Position numbers and translations under genes: made by a program
Assembly: GCF_000299895.1 (NCBI RefSeq)
Contig: NZ_AMRG01000001.1
Span: 220,252 to 284,251, forward strand
Length of the DNA stretch: 64,000 nucleotides
Direction of reading: 5' to 3'
DNA from: Idiomarina xiamenensis 10-D-4
Lineage (GTDB): Bacteria; Pseudomonadota; Gammaproteobacteria; Enterobacterales; Alteromonadaceae
Shown here: positions 45,516 through 55,809 of the stretch, piece by piece
Layout: every line of letters begins with the position of its first letter
Position numbering within the stretch: position 1 is the first letter of the stretch
The notes under the pieces: generated by a model
Told to the model about the DNA's origin: nothing
Seen by the model: only the letters and a program-made list of their open reading frames with translations
Database searches by the model: none

Positions 45516-46244
45516 ATGAGTATTCGTCAACAGGCGGTGCAAGCCGCTCGTCAATTAGTACAGCATCAGCGACAAGGCGTGTTGTCGACCACCTCGGTGA
45601 CCTTAGCGGGCTACCCGTTTGGCTCGGTCACACCGGTGTTACTGGATGACCAACAGCAGCCTTTGCTATACATGTCTGACATTGCCCAGCACAGTAAAAA
45701 TCTAAAAGTCGATCAACGCGCTAGCCTGACGGTGTATGCGCAGGCCACAGAGGGTGACCAAAACGAGCAGGGGCGTGTGACGGTGGTCGGTGATATGCAG
45801 TTGCTATCTGATGAACAGGCGTTGGCTCGCTATTTTCGCTGGTTTCCCGCGGCTCAAAAATATCAAAATATGCATGATTTTCGGCTTTGGCAAATGCAGG
45901 TCAAGCGCGTGCGCTATATCGGTGGCTTTGGCGATATTTTCTGGCTTGAGAAAGCGGAATGGCAGCAGCCCGAGGTGCAGTGGCAAGTCAGCGACGAGCA
46001 GGGCATGATACAGCATATGAATAACGATCATGGCGACGCCAATCAATTACTGTTTCGCTTAGCGGGTGGTCGGGTTGAGGCCTCGCAGCCGGTTGCAATG
46101 GTTGCGGTTGCTGCCGAGGGTTGTTTGTTGCAGCAGGGCCAGCAGCAGCGTTTTGTTGCGTTTCCCAGTTTATGCTTGACGCCGCTAGCGGTGCGACAGG
46201 CATTAGTCGAACTGACACGTCAGGCGCGTCAGCGCGTGGCTTAA
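45516..46244 (+). CDS. hugZ: HugZ/HutZ-type haem-degrading or utilisation protein
   Basis: Protein of 242 residues with a split-barrel flavin-reductase-like N-terminal domain (GVLSTTSVTLAGYPFGSVTPV) and a C-terminal DUF2470-like domain (GMIQHMNNDHGDANQLL) containing the histidines used for haem binding in this family. HugZ and HutZ release iron from haem inside the cell. It is the last gene of the haem operon, 11 bp after hmuV, which supports the call. Confidence 0.88.
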   Translation: MSIRQQAVQAARQLVQHQRQGVLSTTSVTLAGYPFGSVTPVLLDDQQQPLLYMSDIAQHSKNLKVDQRASLTVYAQATEGDQNEQGRVTVVGDMQLLSDEQALARYFRWFPAAQKYQNMHDFRLWQMQVKRVRYIGGFGDIFWLEKAEWQQPEVQWQVSDEQGMIQHMNNDHGDANQLLFRLAGGRVEASQPVAMVAVAAEGCLLQQGQQQRFVAFPSLCLTPLAVRQALVELTRQARQRVA

Positions 46245-46257
46245 CGTCGGTTGCAGC

Positions 46258-46286
46258 AACTGGCGGTTAGCTCATTACCGCCAGTT
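46258..46286. terminator. Inverted repeat between convergent hugZ and TerB-like genes
   Basis: AACTGGCGGT-TAGCTCATT-ACCGCCAGTT, a perfect 10-bp stem across the stop codon of the TerB-like gene. The T-run is short, so termination is only likely. Confidence 0.45.
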
Positions 46287-46668
46287 TGGTGCGAATATAG
46301 TCGGGATGACTGATATACAATAAATCGGCAATTTTGCGCAGCATCGCTTCCTCGTACGGATCGAGTACGTTGTCGGCGTAGGCCGTTTGCCATAAGCTTT
46401 TTAGCAGGTTCACGCGTTCCCCATATTCGAGCTGCTTTAACTGATGAGTATAGTCGTGTAGTGAGGCGGCGTTATCGGCAATACTGCTAGCTACGCGATA
46501 GGCTTCGTCGGCTTGCTCGCTAGATAACCGATACTCGTCCTGTAAATACTGCAACGCCTGCCGCTGTTCGTGCTCGTCTTCGTCAAAATCGGCGCGCGAG
46601 ATCTCGATCATCAACACTAATGCGAGCAACTGCTGTTGGTTCAGGCCGGCTACCGCCGGGCTATTCAT
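46267..46668 (-). CDS. TerB-family protein
   Basis: All-helical protein of 133 residues of the TerB/DUF533-like group: LVLMIEISRADFDEDEHE and LLKSLWQTAYADNVLDPYEEAMLRKIADLL give the two metal-binding-type acidic helical repeats of TerB. No other ter genes lie nearby, so tellurite resistance is not implied. Role unknown. Confidence 0.78.
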   Translation of the reverse strand: MNSPAVAGLNQQQLLALVLMIEISRADFDEDEHEQRQALQYLQDEYRLSSEQADEAYRVASSIADNAASLHDYTHQLKQLEYGERVNLLKSLWQTAYADNVLDPYEEAMLRKIADLLYISHPDYIRTKLAVMS

Positions 46669-46871
46669 GTCGGGTAATTAATGCTTGCAGCGCTTTGAAC
46701 ATAGCTTCTAACCTGAATCATGAATGTTATTGTTATTCGGCAGCAAAGCGACGTTAAAGTTCCACTGGTCGTATTCCTTTGACCGTTAACCGTCAGCGAC
46801 TGGACAGCGGCTGTGACGCTCAGTACAACCCTTGTTAGGGCAAATACATAATAACTAACAGGGTTAAAACC

Positions 46872-49800
46872 ATGAACAAACACTTCTCGCCATTACGCAA
46901 GCCGTTGCTAGCGGCTGCTATAGCCGCGGCTTTGCTACCCGCATTCGCTGCTGCCGAGCAAACCTGGTCGGTCAACGAGCCGCAGGGTGACTTCAAGCAG
47001 GTCGACATTAAGGTACAAGAAGGCACCTGGATGAATGTCGATATGAGCCCCGATGGCAAATACATCGTGTTTGACTTGCTAGGCGACATCTATCGTATCC
47101 CCGCCAGCGGTGGCGACGCTGAACTGCTATTGGGTGGCATTGCTTGGCAAATGCAGCCGGTTTATTCACCGGATGGGCGTCATATTGCCTTTACTTCAGA
47201 TCAGGGTGGCGCTGACAACATCTGGATCATGGATGCCGATGGTAGCAATGTACGTGCGGTTACCGACGAAACCTTTCGTTTGCTGAATAGTCCGGCGTGG
47301 AGTCCTGACGGCGAATTTTTGGTCGCTCGAAAACATTATACCGCACGTCGTTCGCTGGGTGCCGGTGAGGTCTGGATGTACCATAAAACGGGCGGTAGCG
47401 GGGTGCAATTAACCGCTCGCGACAATGATCAAAAAGATCTTGGCGAACCGGCGTTCTCGCCCGACGGTCGTTATATTTACTTTTCGCAGGATGACACGCC
47501 CGGTAAAACCTTTCACTACAGCAAAGATTCGTTAGAGGGTATATACGAAATTAAGCGCTACGACCGTGAGAGCGGTGATATTGACGTTATACTGGCGGGC
47601 GCCGGCGGTGCCATCCGACCGACGCCATCGCCAGACGGTAAATATCTGGCTTATATCAAGCGTGAAGACTTTGACAGCGTACTCTATTTATACAACTTGC
47701 AAACCGGCGAACAACAGCGCTTATTCAGCGATTTAGATCGTGATATGCAAGAAACTTGGGCTATTCATGGTGTTTATCCGACCATGGATTGGACCCCAGA
47801 TAGCCAACAGTTGGTGTTTTGGGCGAAAGGTAAAATCATGCGCCTAAATATTGCCGACCAAAGCACGCGCGTGATCCCATTTAGTGTCGACACCAGCAAG
47901 CAAGTGCAAACCGCGTTGCGCTTTAAACAAGATATCGATAACGACCAGTTCGACGTAAAAATGCTGCGTATGGTGCAAGTATCACCAGACGCTAAACAGA
48001 CCATTTATGAGGCGCTAGGGCACTTATATCAACGCGATTTAGCGGGTGGCGAGCCGCAACGCTTGACCGACCGTAATGATGCGTGGGAGTTATTTCCCAG
48101 CTATTCACGTGATGGTAGCAAGCTGGTTTACAGTACTTGGCACGATCAACGTCAGGGACAGTTAATTGTGCGCGACTTAAACACTGGCAAAGAGCGAGTG
48201 CTGAATACTGGCAAAGGTAAATTTATCGAAGCGGTGTTTGCGCCTGATGGCAATAGCGTGGTCTACCGTAAGATCCGTGGTGGCTATATTACCCCCGATA
48301 GCTTTGGTGTTAACCCAGGCATCTACCAACTGTCGTTAGCGTCGGACAGCGAGCCCCGCTTGCTCTCAGAAAACGGCTATCAACCACAGTTTGGTGCGCG
48401 CTCAGATAGACTTTACCTGATGGATGCGGGCGCCACACCACGCTTGCTCAGCGTTGACTTAGAGACGCTGCAACAGCGTGAACTGTATAGCGGTGACCAT
48501 GCTACCGAATATCGGGTATCACCAGATGGCAAATACTTAGCCTTTGCCGAGCGTTTTAAAGTGTTTGTGACGCCCTTTGTCGAGCGCGGCGAGACGATTC
48601 ATATTGGCCCTGAAGATAAGCAATTGCCGGTTAAACAGTTGTCAGTAAGGGCGGGCGAAAATATTGCCTGGACCGCCGATAGCAAACGATTGTATTGGTC
48701 GTTAGGGCCAGAGCTGTATCATACCTCGGTGGCCGGGCTGTTTGATATCGGCGCTCAAGCGCTGGATTTAAGCGGCGTTGAAAGTGGCACCAATATTAGC
48801 TTTCAGCAAGACAGCTTAGTGCCCGATGCAACCGTCGCCTTTGTCGGCGGTCAGGTACTAACCATGAACGGCGATGAAGTCATCGAAGACGGTACTGTCA
48901 TCGTCAAAGGCAATCACATTGTGGCAGTGGGTACTAGCGCTGAGATTGACGTACCCGCCGACGCGCAGGTGATTGATACTCGCGGTAAAACGGTAATGCC
49001 GGGATTATTCGATGCGCACGCGCATGGGCCGCAGGGCGATAATGAGATCATTCCGCAACAGAACTGGAAGGCATATGCCACTCTGGCTTTTGGCGTGACG
49101 TCGATTCATGATCCGTCAAACGATACCAGCGAAATTTTTGCCGCCAGTGAAATGCAAAAAGCGGGACTTATCGCGGCGCCGCGGATTTTCTCTACCGGCA
49201 CCATTTTATACGGCGCCAACGGCCCCGGTTATACCGCCCATGTCGATGATTTAGACGATGCCAAGTTTCACTTGCAACGGTTAAAGAAAGTCGGCGCTTT
49301 TTCGGTTAAAAGCTATAACCAACCGCGTCGCAATCAGCGTCAGCAAATTATCGAAGCCGGACGTGAGCTAGAGATGATGGTAGTACCCGAGGGCGGATCG
49401 CTGTTACAGCACAATCTGACCATGGTTGTCGACGGCCACACCACCATTGAGCACTCGATTCCAGTAGCCAATATGTATGATGACATTGCGCAACTGTGGC
49501 AGCAAACCGATGTGGCTTATACGCCGACCCTGGGCGTTGCCTACGGCGGTATTTGGGGCGAGAACTATTGGTATGCCGAAACCGATGTCTGGAAGCACCC
49601 GCGCTTGAGCAAGTTCGTGCCGCAAGATGTGCTAGTGGGCAAGTCGATGCGTCGCGAAAAGGCCCCACACAATCACTACAACCACTTCAATAACGCTCAT
49701 GTCGCTAAGCAGCTACAGGATTTGGGGGTTACCGTGGTGGCGGGGGCTCATGGTCAACGCGAAGGGCTGGCGCAACATTGGGAGATTTGGATGATGGCGC

Positions 49801-50063
49801 AAGGCGGTATGACACCGATGCAAGCGTTACGTACCGCGACTATCGACCCGGCGCGTGAGTTTGGTATGGACCATCAGCTTGGCTCTATTGAAAACGGTAA
49901 ATTAGCCGACATCATTGTTATTGACGGCGATCCGTTAAGTGACATTCGGGTTACCGATAAGGTCACTCATACCATGGTCAATGGTCGTCTGTTTGACGCC
50001 GAAACGATGAACCAGCTATCGCCGCAAGCACCCGCCCGGCAGCCGTTTTTCTGGCAACAATAA
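46872..50063 (+). CDS. Exported PD40 beta-propeller/amidohydrolase fusion
   Basis: Large protein of 1063 residues with a signal peptide (about 1-28). The first 600 residues carry WD40-like PD40/TolB repeats (SPDGKYIVFD, SPDGRHIAFTSD, SPDGRYIYFSQD), predicted as one or two propellers as in tricorn protease. From about 650 an amidohydrolase domain follows, with metal motif H716-A-H718 (DAHAHGPQG), later VDGHTTIEHSIP and VVAGAHGQREGL, closing with GSIENGKLADIIVIDGDP. The fusion is known in marine gammaproteobacteria; peptide-like substrates are likely, but none is proven. A strong terminator follows. Confidence 0.88.
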   Translation: MNKHFSPLRKPLLAAAIAAALLPAFAAAEQTWSVNEPQGDFKQVDIKVQEGTWMNVDMSPDGKYIVFDLLGDIYRIPASGGDAELLLGGIAWQMQPVYSPDGRHIAFTSDQGGADNIWIMDADGSNVRAVTDETFRLLNSPAWSPDGEFLVARKHYTARRSLGAGEVWMYHKTGGSGVQLTARDNDQKDLGEPAFSPDGRYIYFSQDDTPGKTFHYSKDSLEGIYEIKRYDRESGDIDVILAGAGGAIRPTPSPDGKYLAYIKREDFDSVLYLYNLQTGEQQRLFSDLDRDMQETWAIHGVYPTMDWTPDSQQLVFWAKGKIMRLNIADQSTRVIPFSVDTSKQVQTALRFKQDIDNDQFDVKMLRMVQVSPDAKQTIYEALGHLYQRDLAGGEPQRLTDRNDAWELFPSYSRDGSKLVYSTWHDQRQGQLIVRDLNTGKERVLNTGKGKFIEAVFAPDGNSVVYRKIRGGYITPDSFGVNPGIYQLSLASDSEPRLLSENGYQPQFGARSDRLYLMDAGATPRLLSVDLETLQQRELYSGDHATEYRVSPDGKYLAFAERFKVFVTPFVERGETIHIGPEDKQLPVKQLSVRAGENIAWTADSKRLYWSLGPELYHTSVAGLFDIGAQALDLSGVESGTNISFQQDSLVPDATVAFVGGQVLTMNGDEVIEDGTVIVKGNHIVAVGTSAEIDVPADAQVIDTRGKTVMPGLFDAHAHGPQGDNEIIPQQNWKAYATLAFGVTSIHDPSNDTSEIFAASEMQKAGLIAAPRIFSTGTILYGANGPGYTAHVDDLDDAKFHLQRLKKVGAFSVKSYNQPRRNQRQQIIEAGRELEMMVVPEGGSLLQHNLTMVVDGHTTIEHSIPVANMYDDIAQLWQQTDVAYTPTLGVAYGGIWGENYWYAETDVWKHPRLSKFVPQDVLVGKSMRREKAPHNHYNHFNNAHVAKQLQDLGVTVVAGAHGQREGLAQHWEIWMMAQGGMTPMQALRTATIDPAREFGMDHQLGSIENGKLADIIVIDGDPLSDIRVTDKVTHTMVNGRLFDAETMNQLSPQAPARQPFFWQQ

Positions 50064-50085
50064 GTCAGGAAAAGTGAGTTATAGT

Positions 50086-50117
50086 AAAAACGCCCGCTGC
50101 TCAGCGGGCGTTTTTTT
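50086..50117. terminator. Bidirectional intrinsic terminator
   Basis: AAAAA-CGCCCGCTG-CT-CAGCGGGCG-TTTTTTT between the amidohydrolase gene and the convergent LysR gene; works on paper in both directions. Confidence 0.9.
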
Positions 50118-50126
50118 AGGGACGGT

Positions 50127-51062
50127 TTACGTATCGTTAGCGGTTTCGGCAACCAGCTGTCGGAACCAGCGGTGACCCTCGTCGTGTTGTAACAGCGGGC
50201 TCCAAATCATGGTTAGCGACAACGGTGGAATGGTAAACGGCGGTTCGCGAGTCACCAGCGCCGGGTCGTTGCCGTACAGCTCGGCGGCACGGGTGGGCAA
50301 GGTCGCGATCAAGCCCTGCCGGGCTAAATAAATAGCCACATGGTAGTTACGGGTAAAGACTCGAATGTCGCGCTTTTTGCCCTGTCTAGCTAGCGCTTCA
50401 TCGACCCAACCGAGTTTTTGTACATCGTGTGGGTCCATTCCCACACCCACGCCAAAGCCGGTTTTGCTTACCCAAACATGTTCGTAACGCAAGTAGTTAT
50501 CCAAGCTATAGTCGTCGAGTAACGGGTGGTCTTTTTGAATCAAGCAGGCAAAGTTATCTTTCCACAGCGATTTTTGATGAAAAGACTGTGGCAGTTTTTC
50601 AAAACGGTTAATGGCCAAATCAACTTTACCGTTCTCGACATCGTGAAAACTAATATCTGACGGCGTCATAATATCCAGAGAAATGCCGGGCGCTAAGGTT
50701 TTTAACTTGCCCAATAAGGTAGGTGTCAGTGTAGAAGCGGCATAATCTGAGGCCATGATGCGAAAAACGCGCTCGCTTGAGGCGGGCTCAAATTCGCGCG
50801 AGGGCTGGATCATCTCCTCTACCGAATACAAAATATCGCGTACCGGCTGGCGCATTTCTAAGGCGCGTTCGGTGGGTATCATACCCTCGCTGGTGCGCAC
50901 TAAAATGGGATCGTTTAACAGCGTACGCAAGCGCTTTAAGCCGTTGCTCATGGCCGGTTGGGTGATATTAAGTTGCGCAGCGGCTTTGGTGACGTTGCGT
51001 TCGCGCAATAACACATCTAAGTAAATCAGTAGGTTAAGATCGATATCCTTTACTGTATTCAT
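50127..51062 (-). CDS. LysR-family regulator (NodD/LeuO-like branch)
   Basis: Transcription factor of 311 residues. The N-terminus DLNLLIYLDVLLRERNVTKAA with QPAMSNGLKRLR gives the winged helix-turn-helix of the branch with NodD, LeuO and SyrM. The effector domain covers about 90-300. Target unknown; the nearest candidates are the MacB-type ABC genes upstream of it (same strand) and the amidohydrolase facing it. Confidence 0.9.
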   Translation of the reverse strand: MNTVKDIDLNLLIYLDVLLRERNVTKAAAQLNITQPAMSNGLKRLRTLLNDPILVRTSEGMIPTERALEMRQPVRDILYSVEEMIQPSREFEPASSERVFRIMASDYAASTLTPTLLGKLKTLAPGISLDIMTPSDISFHDVENGKVDLAINRFEKLPQSFHQKSLWKDNFACLIQKDHPLLDDYSLDNYLRYEHVWVSKTGFGVGVGMDPHDVQKLGWVDEALARQGKKRDIRVFTRNYHVAIYLARQGLIATLPTRAAELYGNDPALVTREPPFTIPPLSLTMIWSPLLQHDEGHRWFRQLVAETANDT

Positions 51063-51173
51063 GGTTTGAATAACCCCGTCTACCTCTATTAGCCGAGATT
51101 ATAACGATTTCGTCGGGGCGCCGCCATCGCTATCGCCAGCAAATCGCAGTCCCCGACCTCAACCTTAGTGTTC

Positions 51174-52388
51174 TTACTGACGTGTCGCCAACGCCGGCGA
51201 AATGGCGGCAGCCTTGCGCGCGGGTCCGTAAACCGCCAGTAAGCCGACCACAATTAACAGCAACATGGCGACCGGCAAATACAGCCAGCCGATACGGGGT
51301 AGGTTGAAGGTATCGACTAACCAGATATTTAGCAAAATACTACTGACACTGCCTAGCACTAAGCCGACCACAGTCGTGAGCAGATTCTCCAACATAAAAT
51401 AACCGATAATGTCATTGCGACTAGCGCCCAGCGCTCGCCGTGTGCCGATTTGTTTGCGTCGCCGGTTAACGTTAAAGCTGACCATGCCGATAATGCCCAG
51501 CGCGGTGATAATGACCAACGCGGTCATGGTCACCCACAGCACTCCCTGCAACGCTTGATCGTCACGATAGCTACGCGCTCGGGTTTCGTCCATGGTACGT
51601 ACATTGCGGATCAAACGGCCTTGCGGATGTTGGTCTAAGTGATCTTGCACCGCACGCATGGCTTGGTTTAACTGGCCGGGCTGGGCGCGGATAAAGTAGC
51701 GGGAGCTGCCAAATAGCGTTCGTTGCGGTATTAGCATCGAGCGCTCGACCCCCGACCAGCCATTCCACGGTGCTTGTAAGCGATCGATCACGCCGATGAT
51801 GGTGGTCTGCGAAGTAGACGAGATGTAGACACTTTTGCCGACCACTTGGGCTGGTGATAAGTCGGGGAATAAGCCTGCTGCGGTAGCCTCGGTAACGATA
51901 ATTTGTGATGGCCAATCAATGGCATTCTTTTCCCGTTCACCTATCTCGTTAGCGCGAAAGTTACGCCCAGCGATTAACTTAACACCCAGTGTATCTAGGC
52001 CGGTTTCATCAACAAAGTACACCGCTGCCCCAACCCCGCTGGCTTGTTCATCCATGGATAGCGATAAGCCGGTTGACCAACCACTACTGCCCAGTGGTGT
52101 GGCATTGGTTTGAATAGCGCCGGCCACGGCGGGGAGGGCACGCAGTTGACGCAGGTCCTCGGCTACCACTAACGCTTCATTAAAGTTGCTGGCGTAACCG
52201 GTGCTGGTTAAATAAAATTGATTGGCTTCGTCTAGCCCCGATGGCCGCGACATTAAGTCGCCGCGGCTACTGATCACGTGAATGGCGTTGACCACCACGG
52301 TCATGGTTAAAGCAATCTGCAACGCCAGCAATAAGGCGCCAACTTTATTGCGGAGTAAAGCTCGGAAAGTCGGTCCGATGGCTATCAT
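51174..52388 (-). CDS. MacB/FtsX-type ABC transporter permease 2
   Basis: Permease of 404 residues: one N-terminal helix, a large periplasmic domain (about 45-270), then three helices, the MacB/FtsX topology. The C-terminal FtsX domain has RRRKQIGTRRALGASRNDI, the coupling region. ATG 52388 after AAAGGA is preferred to GTG one codon earlier. It pairs with the next permease gene as a heterodimer. Last gene of a four-gene operon: fusion protein, ATPase, permease 1, permease 2. Confidence 0.88.
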   Translation of the reverse strand: MIAIGPTFRALLRNKVGALLLALQIALTMTVVVNAIHVISSRGDLMSRPSGLDEANQFYLTSTGYASNFNEALVVAEDLRQLRALPAVAGAIQTNATPLGSSGWSTGLSLSMDEQASGVGAAVYFVDETGLDTLGVKLIAGRNFRANEIGEREKNAIDWPSQIIVTEATAAGLFPDLSPAQVVGKSVYISSTSQTTIIGVIDRLQAPWNGWSGVERSMLIPQRTLFGSSRYFIRAQPGQLNQAMRAVQDHLDQHPQGRLIRNVRTMDETRARSYRDDQALQGVLWVTMTALVIITALGIIGMVSFNVNRRRKQIGTRRALGASRNDIIGYFMLENLLTTVVGLVLGSVSSILLNIWLVDTFNLPRIGWLYLPVAMLLLIVVGLLAVYGPARKAAAISPALATRQ

Positions 52389-52399
52389 CACGATGTCCT

Positions 52400-53713
52400 T
52401 TATTGTGTTTTAAGTTGACCGGCAGGCGCGATAGCGCAAGCTCGCCAAGTGGGATAAAGGCCAGCCAGTATGGCTGCCACCAATGCCAGCAGCATGCCCA
52501 TCCCAAGTAATGGCAAATCCAGTTGCGTGAGATCTTTTAAGTTGCCTTGATACAACCGTTCTACGCCAAGCAGTCCTAGCCATGTCAGCACTAGCCCTAA
52601 TACGCCACCGGCGATACCGATACAGGCCGTTTCTAACACGTGTTGTTGCATTAATTGCCGACGATTGGCGCCTAACGCCCGACGTAGCGCAATTTCTGGT
52701 GTTTTACCCAGAAACTTAGCGAGCAGTAAGGCAACCGTGTTGAGTAAGCAAACCAGCAAAAACATCAACGCCATGTACATCATGATTTGTGCGTCATCGC
52801 TAACCACCTGTTGCTTTTCCATCCAGCTCATGACATCCGATAGGTGGTTGTTGAGCGGGCGAGGAAAGCGACCCAGTTTCTTTTGCTCGGTAACGTAGTT
52901 GTCCAAAAAGCGCTGGTAATCCGCTACGGCTTGTTGGTCGGACAGTTCGACCCAAAACTGATTGCTGATACACTCGGAGTTTAAATAAGCTTGAAAAGTG
53001 GCGTCGGGCAATGGCTTCCAGCAATTGTTATTGCCGCCGTTAGGCAGTGTTAGCGCCTCTTTTAATAAAAAGGGCACATAGACATCATTCATGTCAGCAA
53101 AAGCACCGGTGGTGACGTCGAAAAAGCGGGGCCGCGGTTGCCAGGGTTGCATGACGCCAACGATCTGAAACAAGCGACCGCCCATGCGTAGTGACTGTCC
53201 CACCGAGTTTTCACCGCCGAATAAACGCTCGTTCATGTCGTGGCTTAACACCACCACTAACTGTCGACTTTGGTCGGCATCGCTGTGCCAACCTTGGCCG
53301 TATTGAAAGGGCACGTTAAACATCGGGAAAAAGTCGCTGTAGGCCAAGCGCACCGACGCCGAAAACGGCTTTTGTTGTGCTACATCCGGTTCGATAACCA
53401 TCATTGAGGTCGCCATCGCTGATTGCCGTTCGGCTTTGGCGGCACGCATTAACTCGGTAGCGTCGCGCCAGGTCAGTTGATCTGGTGGTTGATTAGGTTC
53501 TAAAAAGGGTTCGTCCGCGCTCCAACTATCAAGCTGTACATAAAACAAGCGGTCGCTCTTGCTCGGAATGGGATCGGCAGACATCAAATAATTGACCGTG
53601 ATGGTGGTCATGGCGGCAGCGATACCCAGCGCAATCGCCATTACCATTAATAGCGATAAAATTGGGTTACGTTTTAGGCTGATCAGGCTCTGGCGCAGAT
53701 AATAACTGAACAT
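52400..53713 (-). CDS. MacB/FtsX-type ABC transporter permease 1
   Basis: Permease of 437 residues with the same topology as its neighbour: helix at about 20-40, periplasmic MacB core domain, then three helices; ALRRALGANRRQLMQQHVLETA is the coupling loop. The frame is open to 53785, but AAGGGG fits ATG 53713 (MFSYYLRQSL) and the upstream stretch overlaps the ATPase gene. Several cysteines in the periplasmic part (NNCWKPLPD, NSECIS) may form a disulfide. Confidence 0.88.
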   Translation of the reverse strand: MFSYYLRQSLISLKRNPILSLLMVMAIALGIAAAMTTITVNYLMSADPIPSKSDRLFYVQLDSWSADEPFLEPNQPPDQLTWRDATELMRAAKAERQSAMATSMMVIEPDVAQQKPFSASVRLAYSDFFPMFNVPFQYGQGWHSDADQSRQLVVVLSHDMNERLFGGENSVGQSLRMGGRLFQIVGVMQPWQPRPRFFDVTTGAFADMNDVYVPFLLKEALTLPNGGNNNCWKPLPDATFQAYLNSECISNQFWVELSDQQAVADYQRFLDNYVTEQKKLGRFPRPLNNHLSDVMSWMEKQQVVSDDAQIMMYMALMFLLVCLLNTVALLLAKFLGKTPEIALRRALGANRRQLMQQHVLETACIGIAGGVLGLVLTWLGLLGVERLYQGNLKDLTQLDLPLLGMGMLLALVAAILAGLYPTWRACAIAPAGQLKTQ

Positions 53714-53723
53714 GGCTGACCCC

Positions 53724-54428
53724 TTATGCGCTAGCAAACTGCGATACGGCACGCTGATTAACAACTTGTTCGCTGGCGCGACCATCGCGAATGACTAAAT
53801 TGCGACTGGCGCGTTTGGCTAATTCACTGTCGTGGGTAACCATGACAATGGTGGTACCGCGTTGGTTGATTTGTTCTAACAGCGCCATCACCGATTGCGC
53901 CATTTGGCTGTCGAGGTTGCCGGTGGGCTCATCGGCCAGCAAAAAGCGCGGTTCACCAGCCAGTGCGCGAGCGATGGCGACGCGTTGTTGCTGACCGCCA
54001 GACAGTTGCGTCGGTAAATGTTTCAGGCGATGCTGCAAACCGACTAACTCCAAGCTTTGCTCGATGCGGCGTTTGCGCTCGGCGGCGTTAAAGCCGCGAT
54101 AGCGCAGCGGTAAGTCGACGTTATCGAACAAATTTAAATCGGCGATCAGGTTGAAGCTTTGAAAGATAAAGCCAATTTTTTCGTTTCGTAAGCGTGATAA
54201 CGCTTTGTCGTTGAGCCCCTGAACCGACTCGCCATCCAGTTGGTAGCTGCCGCTGTCAAAGTCTTCTAGTAAACCTGCGATGGTCAAAAAGGTGGTTTTG
54301 CCAGAGCCTGACGGGCCGGTAACGGCAATAAAATCTCCCTCGTTAACGTTCAGGTTAAAGTCGCGTAGCGCATGAGTTTCGACATCATCGGTACGAAATT
54401 TCTTGGTGAGTTGCTGCATCACTAACAT
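53724..54428 (-). CDS. MacB/LolD-type ABC transporter ATPase
   Basis: ATPase of 234 residues: Walker [10 protein letters not shown] at about 38-46, Q-loop FIFQSFNLI, signature LSGGQQQR, Walker [13 protein letters not shown]. The [10 protein letters not shown] form is typical of the MacB/LolD/FtsE group. It serves the two permeases downstream. Cargo not predictable: peptide or drug efflux or cell-envelope work. Confidence 0.92.
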   Translation of the reverse strand: MLVMQQLTKKFRTDDVETHALRDFNLNVNEGDFIAVTGPSGSGKTTFLTIAGLLEDFDSGSYQLDGESVQGLNDKALSRLRNEKIGFIFQSFNLIADLNLFDNVDLPLRYRGFNAAERKRRIEQSLELVGLQHRLKHLPTQLSGGQQQRVAIARALAGEPRFLLADEPTGNLDSQMAQSVMALLEQINQRGTTIVMVTHDSELAKRASRNLVIRDGRASEQVVNQRAVSQFASA

Positions 54429-54440
54429 GGTGGTGATCCC

Positions 54441-55708
54441 TTAGTCGGTTAGGCGCACGGTGTCGGCGCTGGCAAATGGTTCGGTGTCCGAAATAATAAT
54501 GCGGTCGCCTAACTGCAAGCCGTCGATGATCTCGACCGCATTGAGGCTGGTGGCGCCGATGGTGATAGCGGTGCGGTAAGCAATACCGTCTTGTACTTTA
54601 TAAGCGACGCGGCCGGCGCCACTATTGATAAATTGTCCCCGACTGACCTGTAGTACATTGGCTTTGTTTTCCAATAGCACACGGGTGGTTAAGCGCTGAC
54701 TCTGTCTTAAGCCGGCCGGCATCGAATCGGCAAAACGCACGCGTCCAATCACTTGGTTATCTTGGATCTCGGGCGAAATGGCGATCAAGGTGGCGGCGTG
54801 ACGTTCGCCGTTGTAATGAATTTCAGCGGCCATGCCGAGCGCTAAATCATCGGCATAGCTTTCTGGGATGGCGATTTCAACTTCGTAGGCAGACAAGTCA
54901 ACTACACTCAGTAACGCTTGATGACGGGTGACCTGATTTTTCTGTTGCAAGCTCAGGTTACCAACCATACCTGCGACCGGCGAAGTAATACTTAAGGCGT
55001 CGGTGCGGCGGCGTAAGTCTGCGACCAGCAATTGTTGGCGGCTAAGTTCTAGCTCACGAGTCTGTAGTTCAAAGCGCTGACTTTCGTTAGCCAGTTGCGC
55101 ATCGGCTTCGGCATGTTCAAAAACTAATTGCGCGTTTTCCAGTTCGTCCTGTGCTTTTTCGTAGTCAATTTGGCTGATGGCATTCACTTGCCAAGCCTTA
55201 TCGGCTCGACGTTTTTCACGCTGTGCGGCGGTTAAGGTGACGCGGGCAATATCCACCGCTTTTTTATTCTCTAGGGTCAATTGGCGACTGTCGATGTGCT
55301 GGCGTGATACCGCTATGCTCAGTCTATCGAGGGTGGCTTGCTCTTGTTGCAGCTGGTTTTGCAAGTCAGGACTGTCGATAACCGCCAACACATCGCCTTT
55401 TGCCACGGTGTCGCCGGCGTTGACCTGATAACTCACGATACCATCGGCAGGTGCGTACAAGGTGGGGCTGACCGCCGCCCCTGAATACTGATGTCGCGGA
55501 TTAAGTCAGCTTGCGTAACGGTGGCGATGCGCAGGCGCTCCATGGGCACCGACGCTTGTGCTTTTGACCAGCGCGCCACACTCGGTATTAGCAGCGCCAA
55601 TAACAACGCCAGCGTCAGGCTGCCCCCCAGCACTAGCATTAAGCGGCGTTTGCGACGTGGCGAGCGTTCGATGACGACATCTTGGGCGCTGGTGTCGGCA
55701 ATTTTCAT
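54441..55708 (-). pseudogene. Membrane fusion protein (HlyD/MacA-like), frameshifted
   Basis: Two overlapping frames together make one periplasmic adaptor. The first (55708 down to about 55470) holds a cytoplasmic RK-rich start, one membrane helix (about 23-44) and the first strand up to RDISIQG. The second (about 55485 down to 54441) continues with YAPADGIVSYQVNAGDTVAKGDVLAVIDSP, the coiled-coil hairpin (about 35-155 of that frame) and the barrel domains. The join lies in a G/C-rich stretch near 55475-55490 where one base, or a number equal to one modulo three, is missing compared with the family. Either a real recent mutation or a sequencing error. If real, the ABC system lacks its adaptor unless the downstream part is made from an internal start (ATG/TTG near 55460). 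Confidence 0.85.
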
Positions 55709-55809
55709 AGTCAGATCTCATGGCTGCAGGTAACTGCTTAACTGAGTCGTAAAATCGTTGAAAAAGGTTTAAATTGACGTTAGAAAATCTTTAATGCGAT
55801 GGATGGGCT

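Noticed and set aside
46267..46668. Tellurite-resistance role for the TerB-like gene
   Set aside because: No terA, terC, terD or terE homologue lies nearby; a TerB fold alone does not show that function.
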